From the NCBI GenBank assembly GCA_964396375.1, contig CAYNEY010000002.1, positions 119,068-183,067 of the forward strand: a DNA stretch of 64,000 nt. Direction: 5' to 3'. Shown here in pieces: positions 25,478 through 33,774 of the stretch. A program made the position numbers and the translations under genes. The stretch is from FEN-1139 sp964396375 (GTDB taxonomy: Bacteria; Myxococcota_A; Polyangia; Polyangiales; Polyangiaceae). Numbering within the stretch: the stretch's first letter is position 1; the number at the start of each line of letters is the position of its first letter. The notes under the pieces were generated by a model, which made no database searches, was not told the DNA's origin, and was given only the letters and a program-made list of their open reading frames with translations.

Positions 25478-25615
25478 TGTGGGCAGGATGCGGCAGGCGC
25501 CCCCGGGCGGCCAAGTTCTCGTCGGTTGGGCGTCGCGCGCCGGCCGTAGAGGGAGAGGGCCCTTGGGATGCAACCTTCGCCGGATTTGGGCAGCCAACGA
25601 GAGCTCGAAGACGGT

Positions 25616-26947
25616 TCAGTGATCCTTCTTCTTCTTGCGATCGCGGTAGCGCACCACCAGCGGCACCGACGCAAACCCGAAGGCCTCGCGGATCTGGTTC
25701 ATGACGTAGCGTTGGTAGCTCATCGGGATGGCCTCGGGGCAGCTGGCCACCGCCACGAACAGGGGGGGAGCGACGCCCACCTGGGTGATGTAGAAGATGC
25801 GTGGGGCTCGCCCTCCCTGGGTGGGTGGCGGATGTCGAATCAGCACCTGCTCGAAGAAGCGGTTCAACTCTCCGGTGGAGACGCGGTGGGTCAATTCGCG
25901 GAAGGTGCGCTCGGCGGTGCGCATCAGCTCAGACACGCCCTGCCCGGTCTTGGCCGAGATCGGCACCACCTGCACGAAGGTCGCGAAGCGGAGGGTGTCC
26001 TTCACTTGGGAAAGACAGGCAGCCCGGGCCCGGCGATCGAGTAGGTCCATCTTGTTGATGCCCACCACCACCCCCCGGCCGCGCTCGATGCACAGGCCGA
26101 GTAGGCGTGCGTCCTGTTCGCTGATGCCCTCGGCTCCGTCGCACAGAAGCAGCACCACATCAGCGCGTTCCATGGCGCGCAGTGAGGACACGACGCTCGT
26201 GCCCTCGACTCCGCGCTCGACCCGGCTCCGGCGGCGGATGCCGGCGGTGTCCACCAGCTGGTAGCGCTTGTCCTCGAAGGTCACGAAGGAATCCACGGGA
26301 TCGCGGGTCGTGCCAGGGGTGGCGTCGACCAAGGCGCGCTCCGAGCCCACCAGGCGATTGAACAACGAGGATTTTCCGGCGTTGGGTCGACCCAGGATGA
26401 GCAGCCGCGGGCAGCGGTCGGCTTGCTCGTCTTCGGCCGGTTCAGGCTCAGAAGGGGGCAGGGCGGCGACCAGCGCCTGGAAGAGCTCCCCGAAACCGCG
26501 ACCGTGCAGGGCCGAGATCGGGATCAGCTGGGGCAGGCCGAGGGCGTACAGATCATGGACGCTCGCCTCGAGCTTCTGATTGTCGATCTTGTTGGCCACG
26601 AACAGGACCTGCTTACCGGTCCGGCGCAGGAGCTCCACCGCATCCCGGTCGGGGGCGGTGGCGGCCTGCGTGCCATCGAGGACACACACCACGACATCGG
26701 CCTCATCGACAGCGGCCTTCACTTGGCGGGCGATGCCGTGTCCCATCGGATCGGTGGTGGTGGTGTCGATCCCGCCGGTGTCGATCACGGTGACGCGGTG
26801 CCCGTGGATCATTGCGTCGGCATAGTGTCGATCGCGCGTGACACCGGGCTGGTCGTGGACGATGGCGAGGCCCTGACCCACCAAGCGGTTGAACAGCGAG
26901 GACTTGCCGACGTTCGGTCGGCCAACGATGGCGATGATGGGGATCAT
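25616..26947 (-). CDS. der: ribosome assembly GTPase Der (EngA)
   Basis: Essential tandem GTPase for 50S ribosome assembly. First G domain: P-loop GRPNVGKSS (residues 8-16), DTGGI, and NKID as G4. Second G domain: GRPNAGKSS, DTAGIRRR and NKMDLLDRR. The C-terminal KH-like domain (NRFFEQVLIRHPPPTQGGRAPRIFYITQVGVAPPLFVAVA) ends in a basic tail RYRDRKKKKDH. Start ATG 26947 is correct because MIPIIAIVGRPNVGKSS is the standard N-terminus; it overlaps the era stop by 4 bp (ATGA). The length, 443 aa, is normal. Confidence 0.96.
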   Translation of the reverse strand: MIPIIAIVGRPNVGKSSLFNRLVGQGLAIVHDQPGVTRDRHYADAMIHGHRVTVIDTGGIDTTTTDPMGHGIARQVKAAVDEADVVVCVLDGTQAATAPDRDAVELLRRTGKQVLFVANKIDNQKLEASVHDLYALGLPQLIPISALHGRGFGELFQALVAALPPSEPEPAEDEQADRCPRLLILGRPNAGKSSLFNRLVGSERALVDATPGTTRDPVDSFVTFEDKRYQLVDTAGIRRRSRVERGVEGTSVVSSLRAMERADVVLLLCDGAEGISEQDARLLGLCIERGRGVVVGINKMDLLDRRARAACLSQVKDTLRFATFVQVVPISAKTGQGVSELMRTAERTFRELTHRVSTGELNRFFEQVLIRHPPPTQGGRAPRIFYITQVGVAPPLFVAVASCPEAIPMSYQRYVMNQIREAFGFASVPLVVRYRDRKKKKDH

Positions 26948-27918
26948 GAGTCGGAGCCCTTCGGCCCGATGCCCGCGGTGATGCTGGGGAGATCGTAGCC
27001 GAGCTCGGCGAGTTGCCGCGGCACCTCCTTCCAGTGTGGGGTGGCACGGACGAAGAGCTCGAGGCGGGCGGGACGTCCGAGCAGGGTTTGGATGCGGTGC
27101 CGGGCGCCGATCCCGATGGCGCGAATCATCGCGCCGCCTTGGCCGATCAGGATGCTCCGCTGTCCTGCCTTCTCCACGTGCAACGTGGCTCGGATCAAGA
27201 GTTTTTTGCCATGATCTTCGAAGGTGTCGACGGTGACGGCGACTGCGTGGGGCACCTCGCGCGCGGTGTGGAGCAGCACTTGCTCGCGGATGTACTCGGC
27301 GACGAAGTAGCGCTCCGGGCGGTCGGTGAGCTCGTCGTCGGCGTGGAGCGGCGTCCCCTCGGGGAGCCGCGCGTAGAGCAGGGCGAGCAGGCGCTCGACG
27401 TCGGCGGGTTCCCGGCACGAGAGCGGGACCAGCTCGTCGAAGGAGCGCAGGTGCGAAAACGCTTCGAGCAGCGGCAAGAGCCGTGACTTGTCGGAGATTT
27501 GATCCACCTTGTTGACCGCGAGGACAACCGGGATCCCAGGGGGCAGCCCGAGCACGCGTGTCCGATCCTCCTCGAAGATCAGGGGACGCTCGGCGCGTGG
27601 CGGACGTCGCGGGCCGCGACCGGTGTTCTGGAGGGAGGCGACGTCGGTCATGTACAGGATCAGATCGGCCGTGCGGGCCGACTCCAGGGCGGCGGCGTTC
27701 ATGCGTCGGCCAAGCTCGGAGCGTGGCTGGTGCAGTCCTGGGGTGTCGAGCAGGCGAAGCTCACCCAATGGGCCGTGAACGATCCCGAGCAGGGCGGTGC
27801 GCGTGGTCTGGGCCGTTTGGGAGACAATCGCCAGGGGTTCTCCCAGGGCGGCGTTGAGAAACGTCGACTTTCCGACGTTGGACCGCCCAATGAGGGCCAC
27901 GCTTCCGGTGCGGGTCAT
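26944..27918 (-). CDS. era: GTPase Era with an unusual insertion
   Basis: GTP-binding protein that acts in 16S rRNA maturation and 30S assembly. G1 GRSNVGKST, G3 DTPGLHQPRSELGRRMN, G4 NKVD and the C-terminal KH domain (RATLHVEKAGQRSILIGQGGAMIRAIGIGARHRIQTLLG) are all present. Residues about 97-125 (NTGRGPRRPPRAERPLIFEEDR...) form an extra Pro/Arg-rich loop between G3 and G4 that typical Era lacks. ATG 27918 puts MTRTGSVALIGRSNVGKST at the N-terminus; a start at 27975 would add a Pro-rich extension. Translationally coupled to der downstream. Confidence 0.92.
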   Translation of the reverse strand: MTRTGSVALIGRSNVGKSTFLNAALGEPLAIVSQTAQTTRTALLGIVHGPLGELRLLDTPGLHQPRSELGRRMNAAALESARTADLILYMTDVASLQNTGRGPRRPPRAERPLIFEEDRTRVLGLPPGIPVVLAVNKVDQISDKSRLLPLLEAFSHLRSFDELVPLSCREPADVERLLALLYARLPEGTPLHADDELTDRPERYFVAEYIREQVLLHTAREVPHAVAVTVDTFEDHGKKLLIRATLHVEKAGQRSILIGQGGAMIRAIGIGARHRIQTLLGRPARLELFVRATPHWKEVPRQLAELGYDLPSITAGIGPKGSDS

Positions 27919-28019
27919 GAGGGGGGGAAGGATAGGCCGGGTTCGGGTCGGCGCCGCCGAAATCAGCACGGACAACCGGTGATTGCCGGAGAAAGGGATC
28001 CGCGGTAGGACCTCTGCCG

Positions 28020-30566
28020 ATGGGCGGGACGAGCCCCGAGACGACGGATCCGAGCGCTCGAGCCGAGCGCTCGAGCTTGGCGTGGCGCCGCATTTTTGAG
28101 CCTCCTTTTGGGGAGATCGTCTGCCTTCTGGGGGTCGGTGTGCTGCTCGGCCTACCCCTTGCCAAGGCTGGGCTTTGGGAGGTGGGAGAGCTCGACAATC
28201 TGGAGTTTGCGCGAAAAATCATGGAGGGCCTCTTTTCGGGGGCCGGCTCTGACGCACCCACCGCGTTGCCCAGTCTGCGGGAGCTAGGGCGCGGCGAGCT
28301 GCCCTTTCTCGGCACGGCCCTGGCCTTCTCGCTGCTCGGGGCAAACCACTTGGTAGCCCGCGGTGTGTGTCTTGGGTTCTCCCTCCTCACCGTGCTCGCC
28401 TTGCACCTGTTGGTGCGTCGGATGGTGGGGCGGCAGGTGGCTTGCCTCTCGAGTGTGTTGCTCGCCACCACCCCGCTGTTTTTCTGGCAGGCCCGGACCG
28501 CGCTCCTCGATGCTGGCACGATGGCTTGCCTCGCCTGGGCCATCACCGGTTTCTCTCTGGCGGTTGCCGAGCCCGGCTCGGTCGGGGACAGCGGTCGCAG
28601 ACCGCTCTCGCGCAGCATCCTGTTCTTGGTGATCGGTCTCTTGGCAGCCGGACTCGGGATCCTGTGCCGTGGGGTGTGGCTGGGTGCGGTCGTGCCACTG
28701 CTCGCGGTTGGCGTGGTGTCGCGGACCTGCCGCACCACGGACGCGTGGAGACGCTGGCTCGGAGTGGTTCTGCTGTGGCTCGGTGTGCTCGGGCTCGCCC
28801 TTGGCCTGGTGGTGCTCTTCGGGCGGGCCCATCCACCCGAGGGAACGGTGTCGAGGCTCTTCGGGGGAGTGTTGCGGCCCGCCACCCGTGTCTACTCCTT
28901 CGATTCAGGCATTCCCGAGCTTTTGTTCGGTACCTTCCCCCACACCGGCCTCTTTGCGGTGGCACTCCTCCAGCCGTTCTTCGTCTGTCGTCGTGAGGGC
29001 ACGGAGCAGACGGAACGTCGCCGCACCCTGGGGCTGCTCTTCGCGTTGGTTGCCGGCGCGAGTTATGTCTTCACGCAGTTCGGGCGGCCCTTCTTCGCGG
29101 CTCCGGTGTTCCCGGCGGTGTTCGCTCTCGCTGGCTTGGCCGCGCTCGCCCTCTCGAGCTTCGAGCGAGCGCGACGGTTTCCCCTGGCGGTCCTCATGGT
29201 CGCGCTCGCGTTGAACGTTCTCGTCCACGCCGATCTCGAGCACGAACCGAGCCGCCTCATGCTGGCGACCGGTGTCGGTGGGGTAGCATGGCCGAGCGCG
29301 GTGGTGGCGTGGCAACTCCCTCTGATGCGGGTGATGACTGGTTCTGTGCTCTTGGGAGGTCTTCTGCTCGCCTGCGTGGTGTGGCTGGGAGCGCGCGAGC
29401 CGAGCTTCGCGCCGATGCCCCGCGTTCGCGCCTATTTTCGCGGATTCATCGCCGGCCGACACGGGCTCACCTTCTCCGTGACGCTGGTTGTCGAGACCGC
29501 GCTGGTCACCTTGGCGGCGCTAGCACTGGCGCAGCTCCTCGGGGCGGACGTGCCCGTGCTGCGCGGCCTCACGGGCGCGCAGCTGCGCGGCCTCAGTCTG
29601 TTGTTCCTGGTGCCGCCCGCGCTCGTGCTTGGGCTTCCGGTGGCGGTGTGGTGCGCCTCTGCGGCTGCCCGGTTCGAGGTGTGGCTGACCCATCGAGGCT
29701 GGGTGGTGAGCTCACCTTTTTCGCTCGGCATGCTGGCGGCGGGGATGCTCGGATTCGTCATTGCCCAGCCGCGTCTGATAGCTGAGCTCGCCCCCCCTCC
29801 GCCCCTCGCTGAGCTGGCCGCTCTCCGTAAGGCGGGGGAGCCTCTCGGAGTGTTCGGCGTCGATCCGCGGCAACTCGGGCCGCAGCTTGCGCGCCAAGTG
29901 ACCCGCTTCAGCGATCCGACGCGGGCCGTGGACTTCTTGCTGGAGGAACCTGGGCCTCGCTACATGTTCGTCGAGAGGAGCGCGCTCGGCGATCTCAACG
30001 CGGCGTACCGTGAGCACACCCAATCTGGTCGCAATCTCCCGGTCGTGGACGCCAACGATGGACCAATCCGTTTGGTCACGAGCGCGCTGCCCCCACATCG
30101 GCGTTCCCACAACCCGCTCTCCGAGTGGATCATGGAGCGACCGGTGGCGCCGAGCCGACCTCTCGACGCGGTGCTCGGCGGAGTGGTGCGGGTGGTGGGG
30201 TGGGAGCTCAGAGATCGAGAGAAGCGCCCGCTCGCGGTGCTCGACCGGTCTCGGTCCCCCGAGCTTTGCATTACCTATGCCGTGTCCCAGATCCTGATCG
30301 GCGAGTGGGAGACCTTCGTGCACATCGACGGCCAGGGCCGACGCTACAACGCTGATCATCCAACGCTGTCCGGTGTGTACCCAATGCGCCTCTGGCAACC
30401 CAACGACACCATCGTGGATTGTGTTCGCCTCACCCTCGACCAGAGCTACCAGCCGGGCACCTACCAGGTTTTCTTCGGCTTTTTCCGTGGTTCGCAGCGG
30501 CTCTTGGTCACAAGTGGCGCGCACGAGGAGAATCGTGTGCGCGGTGGTGCATTGGTCGTGCGATGA
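28020..30566 (+). CDS. large GT-C (PMT/ArnT-like, GT39/GT83) membrane glycosyltransferase
   Basis: An 848-aa inner-membrane transferase that should use a polyprenyl-phosphate-linked sugar donor. The first periplasmic loop has the acidic GT-C motif (AGLWEVGELDNLEFARKIMEG). Next come VVARGVCLGFSLL-type helices and LLATTPLFFWQARTALLDAGTMACLAWAITG, typical of ArnT/PMT relatives. About 12 membrane segments extend to residue 590. The last 250 residues are soluble and presumably periplasmic (FSDPTRAVDFLLEEPGPRYMFVE; a beta-rich segment ending RLLVTSGAHEENRVRGGALVVR). ATG 28020 starts 102 bp from the divergent era gene. The acceptor (lipid, polysaccharide or protein) is unknown. Confidence 0.82.
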   Translation: MGGTSPETTDPSARAERSSLAWRRIFEPPFGEIVCLLGVGVLLGLPLAKAGLWEVGELDNLEFARKIMEGLFSGAGSDAPTALPSLRELGRGELPFLGTALAFSLLGANHLVARGVCLGFSLLTVLALHLLVRRMVGRQVACLSSVLLATTPLFFWQARTALLDAGTMACLAWAITGFSLAVAEPGSVGDSGRRPLSRSILFLVIGLLAAGLGILCRGVWLGAVVPLLAVGVVSRTCRTTDAWRRWLGVVLLWLGVLGLALGLVVLFGRAHPPEGTVSRLFGGVLRPATRVYSFDSGIPELLFGTFPHTGLFAVALLQPFFVCRREGTEQTERRRTLGLLFALVAGASYVFTQFGRPFFAAPVFPAVFALAGLAALALSSFERARRFPLAVLMVALALNVLVHADLEHEPSRLMLATGVGGVAWPSAVVAWQLPLMRVMTGSVLLGGLLLACVVWLGAREPSFAPMPRVRAYFRGFIAGRHGLTFSVTLVVETALVTLAALALAQLLGADVPVLRGLTGAQLRGLSLLFLVPPALVLGLPVAVWCASAAARFEVWLTHRGWVVSSPFSLGMLAAGMLGFVIAQPRLIAELAPPPPLAELAALRKAGEPLGVFGVDPRQLGPQLARQVTRFSDPTRAVDFLLEEPGPRYMFVERSALGDLNAAYREHTQSGRNLPVVDANDGPIRLVTSALPPHRRSHNPLSEWIMERPVAPSRPLDAVLGGVVRVVGWELRDREKRPLAVLDRSRSPELCITYAVSQILIGEWETFVHIDGQGRRYNADHPTLSGVYPMRLWQPNDTIVDCVRLTLDQSYQPGTYQVFFGFFRGSQRLLVTSGAHEENRVRGGALVVR

Positions 30567-30710
30567 GAAGGGGACCGGCTGGCTGGCTCAGTTGCACGCA
30601 GTGGATTGGTGCACTCGCCCCAGCCGTGAGGCAAATCGGTGCAGGGTGGAACACCATGCCAGCAGCGTTCGAGGGTGACAAGAAATGCTCCGTGAGCTAA
30701 GGGCAGGAAC

Positions 30711-31109
30711 GTGAGCTCGAACCAGAAGAACTCGGACATTCCCGAGCAGGGAGGGGGCGTCGAGCGACGAGTTGCCGAGCGAGTCGAGGTGACGTGGTCG
30801 GTTGACTGCGAAACCGATGACACCTTCCTCTATGCTTCGATCCAGAACATCTCGGAGATGGGGATCTTCGTCTTGACTCGGGAGCCCCTCGAGGTTGGAA
30901 CGGCGTTGACCCTCCGATTCGCTCCCCCTGGACACGAACCCTTCGTGCTGCGGGGCGTGGTCCAGTGGGTGAATCCGGTGCGCGCCCTGTCGGTGAGCCC
31001 AAACCCAGGGATGGGGATCATGTTCACCCATCTGACCGACGAAGAGCGCGAGCGCTTGGTTCAGGCGATTCGGACCATCGCCTACGTTCCCTATTCCACC
31101 AGCAACTGA
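30711..31109 (+). CDS. PilZ-domain protein, predicted c-di-GMP receptor
   Basis: A 132-aa cytoplasmic single-domain PilZ protein. The c-di-GMP motifs are intact: an RRxxxR-type box in ERRVAERV (residues 18-25) and the (D/N)xSxxG box NISEMGIFV (residues 47-55). The barrel continues as GTALTLRFAPPGHEPFVLRGVVQWVNP and GMGIMFTHLTDEERERLV, as in the small PilZ paralogues common in myxobacteria. The start is GTG 30711 preceded by GGGCAGG. It lies 144 bp after the glycosyltransferase gene and converges on the anti-sigma gene with a 19-bp overlap. It may link c-di-GMP to envelope polysaccharide or motility functions; the partner is unknown. Confidence 0.9.
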   Translation: MSSNQKNSDIPEQGGGVERRVAERVEVTWSVDCETDDTFLYASIQNISEMGIFVLTREPLEVGTALTLRFAPPGHEPFVLRGVVQWVNPVRALSVSPNPGMGIMFTHLTDEERERLVQAIRTIAYVPYSTSN

Positions 31110-31951
31110 GAGGGCGCCGCGCCGTGGGTGGGCTCGGGGGGCGCACTTGGGGGCTGAGCGGGGGCTTGCCTCGGCACCATCGGTGTGAGGGTCTCGAGCT
31201 GCTTCTGCGCCTTCATCTTCCACACCGAGGTGCCTCCGCTGAGTTCCAAGAACAGACGGCGTGCCGCGTCGGCCCTTCCTAGGTTCTGGTAGCAGAGGGC
31301 TGCGTGGAATGTGGCTTCATGACCGAGCGCGGTGCCGAACTCAGCGGTGCGGAGCTGCTCGAGGCGAGGCAAGGCTGGAGCGCAGCCTTGGAGCTTGATG
31401 GTGCGGAGCAAGGTTGCGAGCGTCTGCTGGCTGCTCGGCGACGCGGTGCCCGAGGTGGGTGGGTCGTGCTGAAGTGTGGAAGAGGGGCCAGAGCGGGGCG
31501 GATCCGGGGGAGGTGAAGGCGGAGGAAGGGAGTTCTGCACTGCCTCGGCCTCCGGGATGCCGCGTTCGGTGATCTGAACCAGCTCACGGCCGGTTGGGCG
31601 CGTGCGCAGCACGAACAGACTCGAGCCGATCAAGAGCAAGGAGAGTGCGCCCATGGTGAGCTCCGGGCGCATCGCGTACCCGGCCATGATGCTGATCGCG
31701 CGCCCGAAACGCTCGCGCCAAGGCAGCCGTTTGCGAACGGTGGGCTCGAGTGCCAGCACCGAATCGACGAAACCGGATGGAAGCTCGACCGGAGGCAGGC
31801 AGGCCACCTCACGGGTGGCGCGCAGATTGGCCTCGATGGTGCGACAGCGCGAACAATGAGCCACGTGACGCTGTGCGGCGCCTGAGGTGAGGTCGTCGAG
31901 CTCTTGGAACACCCGCTCGACGATGATTTTCTCGAAGGTCTCACAGTCCAT
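31091..31951 (-). CDS. anti-sigma factor with zinc-finger (zf-HC2) domain and TPR-like periplasmic part
   Basis: Predicted membrane anti-sigma factor for the ECF sigma gene just upstream. The N-terminal ZAS/zf-HC2 domain has the motif HVAHCSRC (HxxxCxxC) and precedes a membrane helix (LTMGALSLLLIGSSLFVL, about residues 97-115). Outside the membrane is a Pro/Ser-rich linker, then a short helical-repeat segment (FGTALGHEATFHAALCYQNLGRADAARRLFLELSG) resembling TPRs, and a Pro-rich end. ATG 31951 starts 12 bp after the sigma-factor stop; a TTG at 31969 overlapping that stop is an alternative. The sigma-binding role is inferred from domain and position. Confidence 0.8.
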   Translation of the reverse strand: MDCETFEKIIVERVFQELDDLTSGAAQRHVAHCSRCRTIEANLRATREVACLPPVELPSGFVDSVLALEPTVRKRLPWRERFGRAISIMAGYAMRPELTMGALSLLLIGSSLFVLRTRPTGRELVQITERGIPEAEAVQNSLPPPSPPPDPPRSGPSSTLQHDPPTSGTASPSSQQTLATLLRTIKLQGCAPALPRLEQLRTAEFGTALGHEATFHAALCYQNLGRADAARRLFLELSGGTSVWKMKAQKQLETLTPMVPRQAPAQPPSAPPEPTHGAAPSQLLVE

Positions 31952-31965
31952 AGGCAGGGCCGAAA

Positions 31966-32634
31966 TCAACGGAGCGCCCGAGCATAGTCCTCGGTGTCGC
32001 AGACGACGGATTGGATCGCCTCCAGCCCTGCTCGCAGACGCAGCCCCGTTTCTTCCGGAGTCAACGAGGTCGCGTTCGCGATCTCGCGCGTCGAGAGTTG
32101 AGCCTTGAGCTTCAGATACAGGATCTCACGAGTGAGTGCCGGGAGTGTCGCCACCTGTTCGGCTACGCGACGGCCAATCGCGAAGGAGCGCGGTGCTCGT
32201 GACGAAGGGGCCACGATTTCATCGCCGGGCGATTGGGATGGCGGAAGCGATTGGGATGGCGGAAGCGATTGGGATGGCGGGAGCGATTGGGATGGCGGAA
32301 GCGATTGGGATGGCGGAAGCGATTGGGATGGCGGAAGCGACCGCGTGACTTCGCTGTCGTTGACCCTCAAGCGTCGGTGCAGAAACCCGAACAGCCAGGG
32401 ACGAAAGGCGGTCTCGATATGGAAGCTGCCAGCGCTCCGGGCCAGATCGAGAAATGTGGCCCGCGCCATTTCGGCGGCGAGTTCGGCGTCGTCCAACATG
32501 AAGCTTGCCACTGCGTAGACGGCCGAGCCGTGCCGCTCCACCAAACGCGCGAAGGCCGCGCGATCCCCGCGCTGATAACGCACCACCAAGGCCTCGTCGG
32601 TCCCCTGGCGCTCCACTTCGGTGGCTGACTGCAT
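31966..32634 (-). CDS. ECF-type RNA polymerase sigma factor with repeat-encoded linker
   Basis: A 222-aa sigma-70 family factor. Region 2 spans residues about 15-92 (EALVVRYQRGDRAAFARLVERHGSAVYAVASFML; FRPWLFGFLHRRL). Region 4 spans about 155-215 (LPALTREILYLKLKAQLSTREIANATSLTPEETGLRLRAGLEAIQ). Between them lies an unusual LPPSQS hexapeptide repeated six times, encoded by an 18-bp tandem array. Normal ECF linkers are short and non-repetitive. ATG 32634 is the start. The gene is followed by its presumed anti-sigma factor and is divergent from the 13-kb envelope cluster. Its regulon is unknown. Confidence 0.87.
   Translation of the reverse strand: MQSATEVERQGTDEALVVRYQRGDRAAFARLVERHGSAVYAVASFMLDDAELAAEMARATFLDLARSAGSFHIETAFRPWLFGFLHRRLRVNDSEVTRSLPPSQSLPPSQSLPPSQSLPPSQSLPPSQSLPPSQSPGDEIVAPSSRAPRSFAIGRRVAEQVATLPALTREILYLKLKAQLSTREIANATSLTPEETGLRLRAGLEAIQSVVCDTEDYARALR
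32229..32336. repeat. 18-bp tandem repeat (six units) inside the sigma-factor gene
   Basis: Six contiguous 18-bp units GCGATTGGGATGGCGGAA start at 32229, 32247, 32265, 32283, 32301 and 32319. Only the third differs, by one base (GCGGGA). On the minus strand each encodes LPPSQS. Near identity at the DNA level points to recent expansion by slippage, and the unit length preserves the frame. Confidence 0.97.
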
Positions 32635-32949
32635 CGGTGGTCTCTGAATTCTCCCGGCGACTCGGGAACCCTACCGCGGACAGCCCGCCGTACCAGTTTG
32701 ACCGTGCAAAGACCAAACCTTGGCCAGCCTCGGTTCGGGTGACCGTCTGACCGGCCTCGGTGACTGGTGCTCAGTCCGTGGGGCGAGTCTGGCCTTCCTG
32801 GCCGATGCTCAGCGTCCCCCTTCGCCCCCACCAAATTCCCTTGCGTCGTTCCGAGCCTTGGAGTCTTGTCTGGGGCAAGGTGTCGAACCTGGGAGCGGCT
32901 GTGGGATTGGCGTGACCGGATTCGTCCTTCGTTCGAAGGTGGGTTCTCC
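32635..32949. other. 315-bp divergent promoter region, no gene
   Basis: The region separates the sigma-factor gene from the first gene of the large plus-strand cluster and must hold promoters for both. No convincing -35/-10 pair was found. GGGAACC at 32664 and CGTACC at 32689 resemble ECF elements but are spaced too widely. A frame running into the downstream gene from 32767 has no ribosome site and is not supported. Confidence 0.6.
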
Positions 32950-33774
32950 ATGCGTGCGTTCTTGCGACTGATGGCTGTCCTCGTGTGTTGTTTCTCGATC
33001 GCGTCCTTCGCGCTCGCCGAGAGTCCGGCGCCACTCGGCAAACCGTCGGGCATGCCCGCGTCGTCGAGCTCGGCTGCCGTGGGCACGCCGCCTGCGTCTT
33101 CTGCTGGCCAAACCACCGCGAAGGCTGCGCCGTCGGCGACCTCGACCGGTGTGGTGGGTGGCGCACCGACGAGTGATGTGATGGATGCGGGGACGTTTCG
33201 GGTACGGATGCGGCGGCTCGAGCAGCGCATCGACGAACTCAAGTTGCGGATCCGCCGCAGCCACACCCGGCTCAGCCTGCTAAGTGAGACCATCCTTTCT
33301 TCGGGGACCGGCGGGGCCAAGGCGGAGGTGGTGTTCTCGAACCAGATGAGCCAGGCGTTTCGCCTGACTCAGGCGCTCTTCGTCCTCGATGGCGCCGTAC
33401 AGTACAACAAACAGGACGATGCCGGCGGTTTGGGGGAAAAGGGCCCGATCCCCATCTTCACGGGGTCGATTCCGCCGGGTGACCATACCCTCCAGATTCT
33501 GGTCAAGTTCCGGGGGCATGGCTTCGGCGTGTTCTCCTACTTGGAGGGCTACACCTTCCAGCTCCGCGAGACCCACTCCTTTACCATCACCGAGGGAAAG
33601 TCGCTCCGTCTCGAGGTCTTGGCTTTCGAGAAAGGAGACGCCACCACGCCTATCGAACAGCGGCCCGCGATTCGCTACGAGCAGAGCATCGACAACGCGC
33701 CGTTCGAGCGGTCGCAGAGAGGCGGGCCAGAGAGTGAGTCGCTGGCCTTCCCGGTGGGTGCAGGGGAAAAGTAG
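32950..33774 (+). CDS. exported protein, first gene of the Glt/Nfs-like envelope cluster
   Basis: A 274-aa exported protein. ATG 32950 is chosen because GAAGGTGGG lies just upstream and a signal peptide follows (LMAVLVCCFSIASFALA). Residues 22-75 are Ala/Ser/Pro-rich. Residues 80-115 are a predicted coiled coil (FRVRMRRLEQRIDELKLRIRRSHTRLSLLSETIL). The C-terminal part is a beta domain (KAEVVFSNQMSQAFRLTQALFVLDGAVQYN; GSIPPGDHTLQILVKFRGHGFGVFSYLEGYTFQLRETHSFTI), perhaps an Ig-like or PEGA-like fold. It abuts the next gene with no gap, so co-expression is likely. Function unknown; likely a periplasmic part of the complex. Confidence 0.78.
   Translation: MRAFLRLMAVLVCCFSIASFALAESPAPLGKPSGMPASSSSAAVGTPPASSAGQTTAKAAPSATSTGVVGGAPTSDVMDAGTFRVRMRRLEQRIDELKLRIRRSHTRLSLLSETILSSGTGGAKAEVVFSNQMSQAFRLTQALFVLDGAVQYNKQDDAGGLGEKGPIPIFTGSIPPGDHTLQILVKFRGHGFGVFSYLEGYTFQLRETHSFTITEGKSLRLEVLAFEKGDATTPIEQRPAIRYEQSIDNAPFERSQRGGPESESLAFPVGAGEK

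Noticed and set aside
32664..32694. ECF-type promoter GGGAACC...CGTACC before the envelope cluster
   Set aside because: The spacing (about 18-19 bp) is longer than the usual 15-17 and the elements are only partial.
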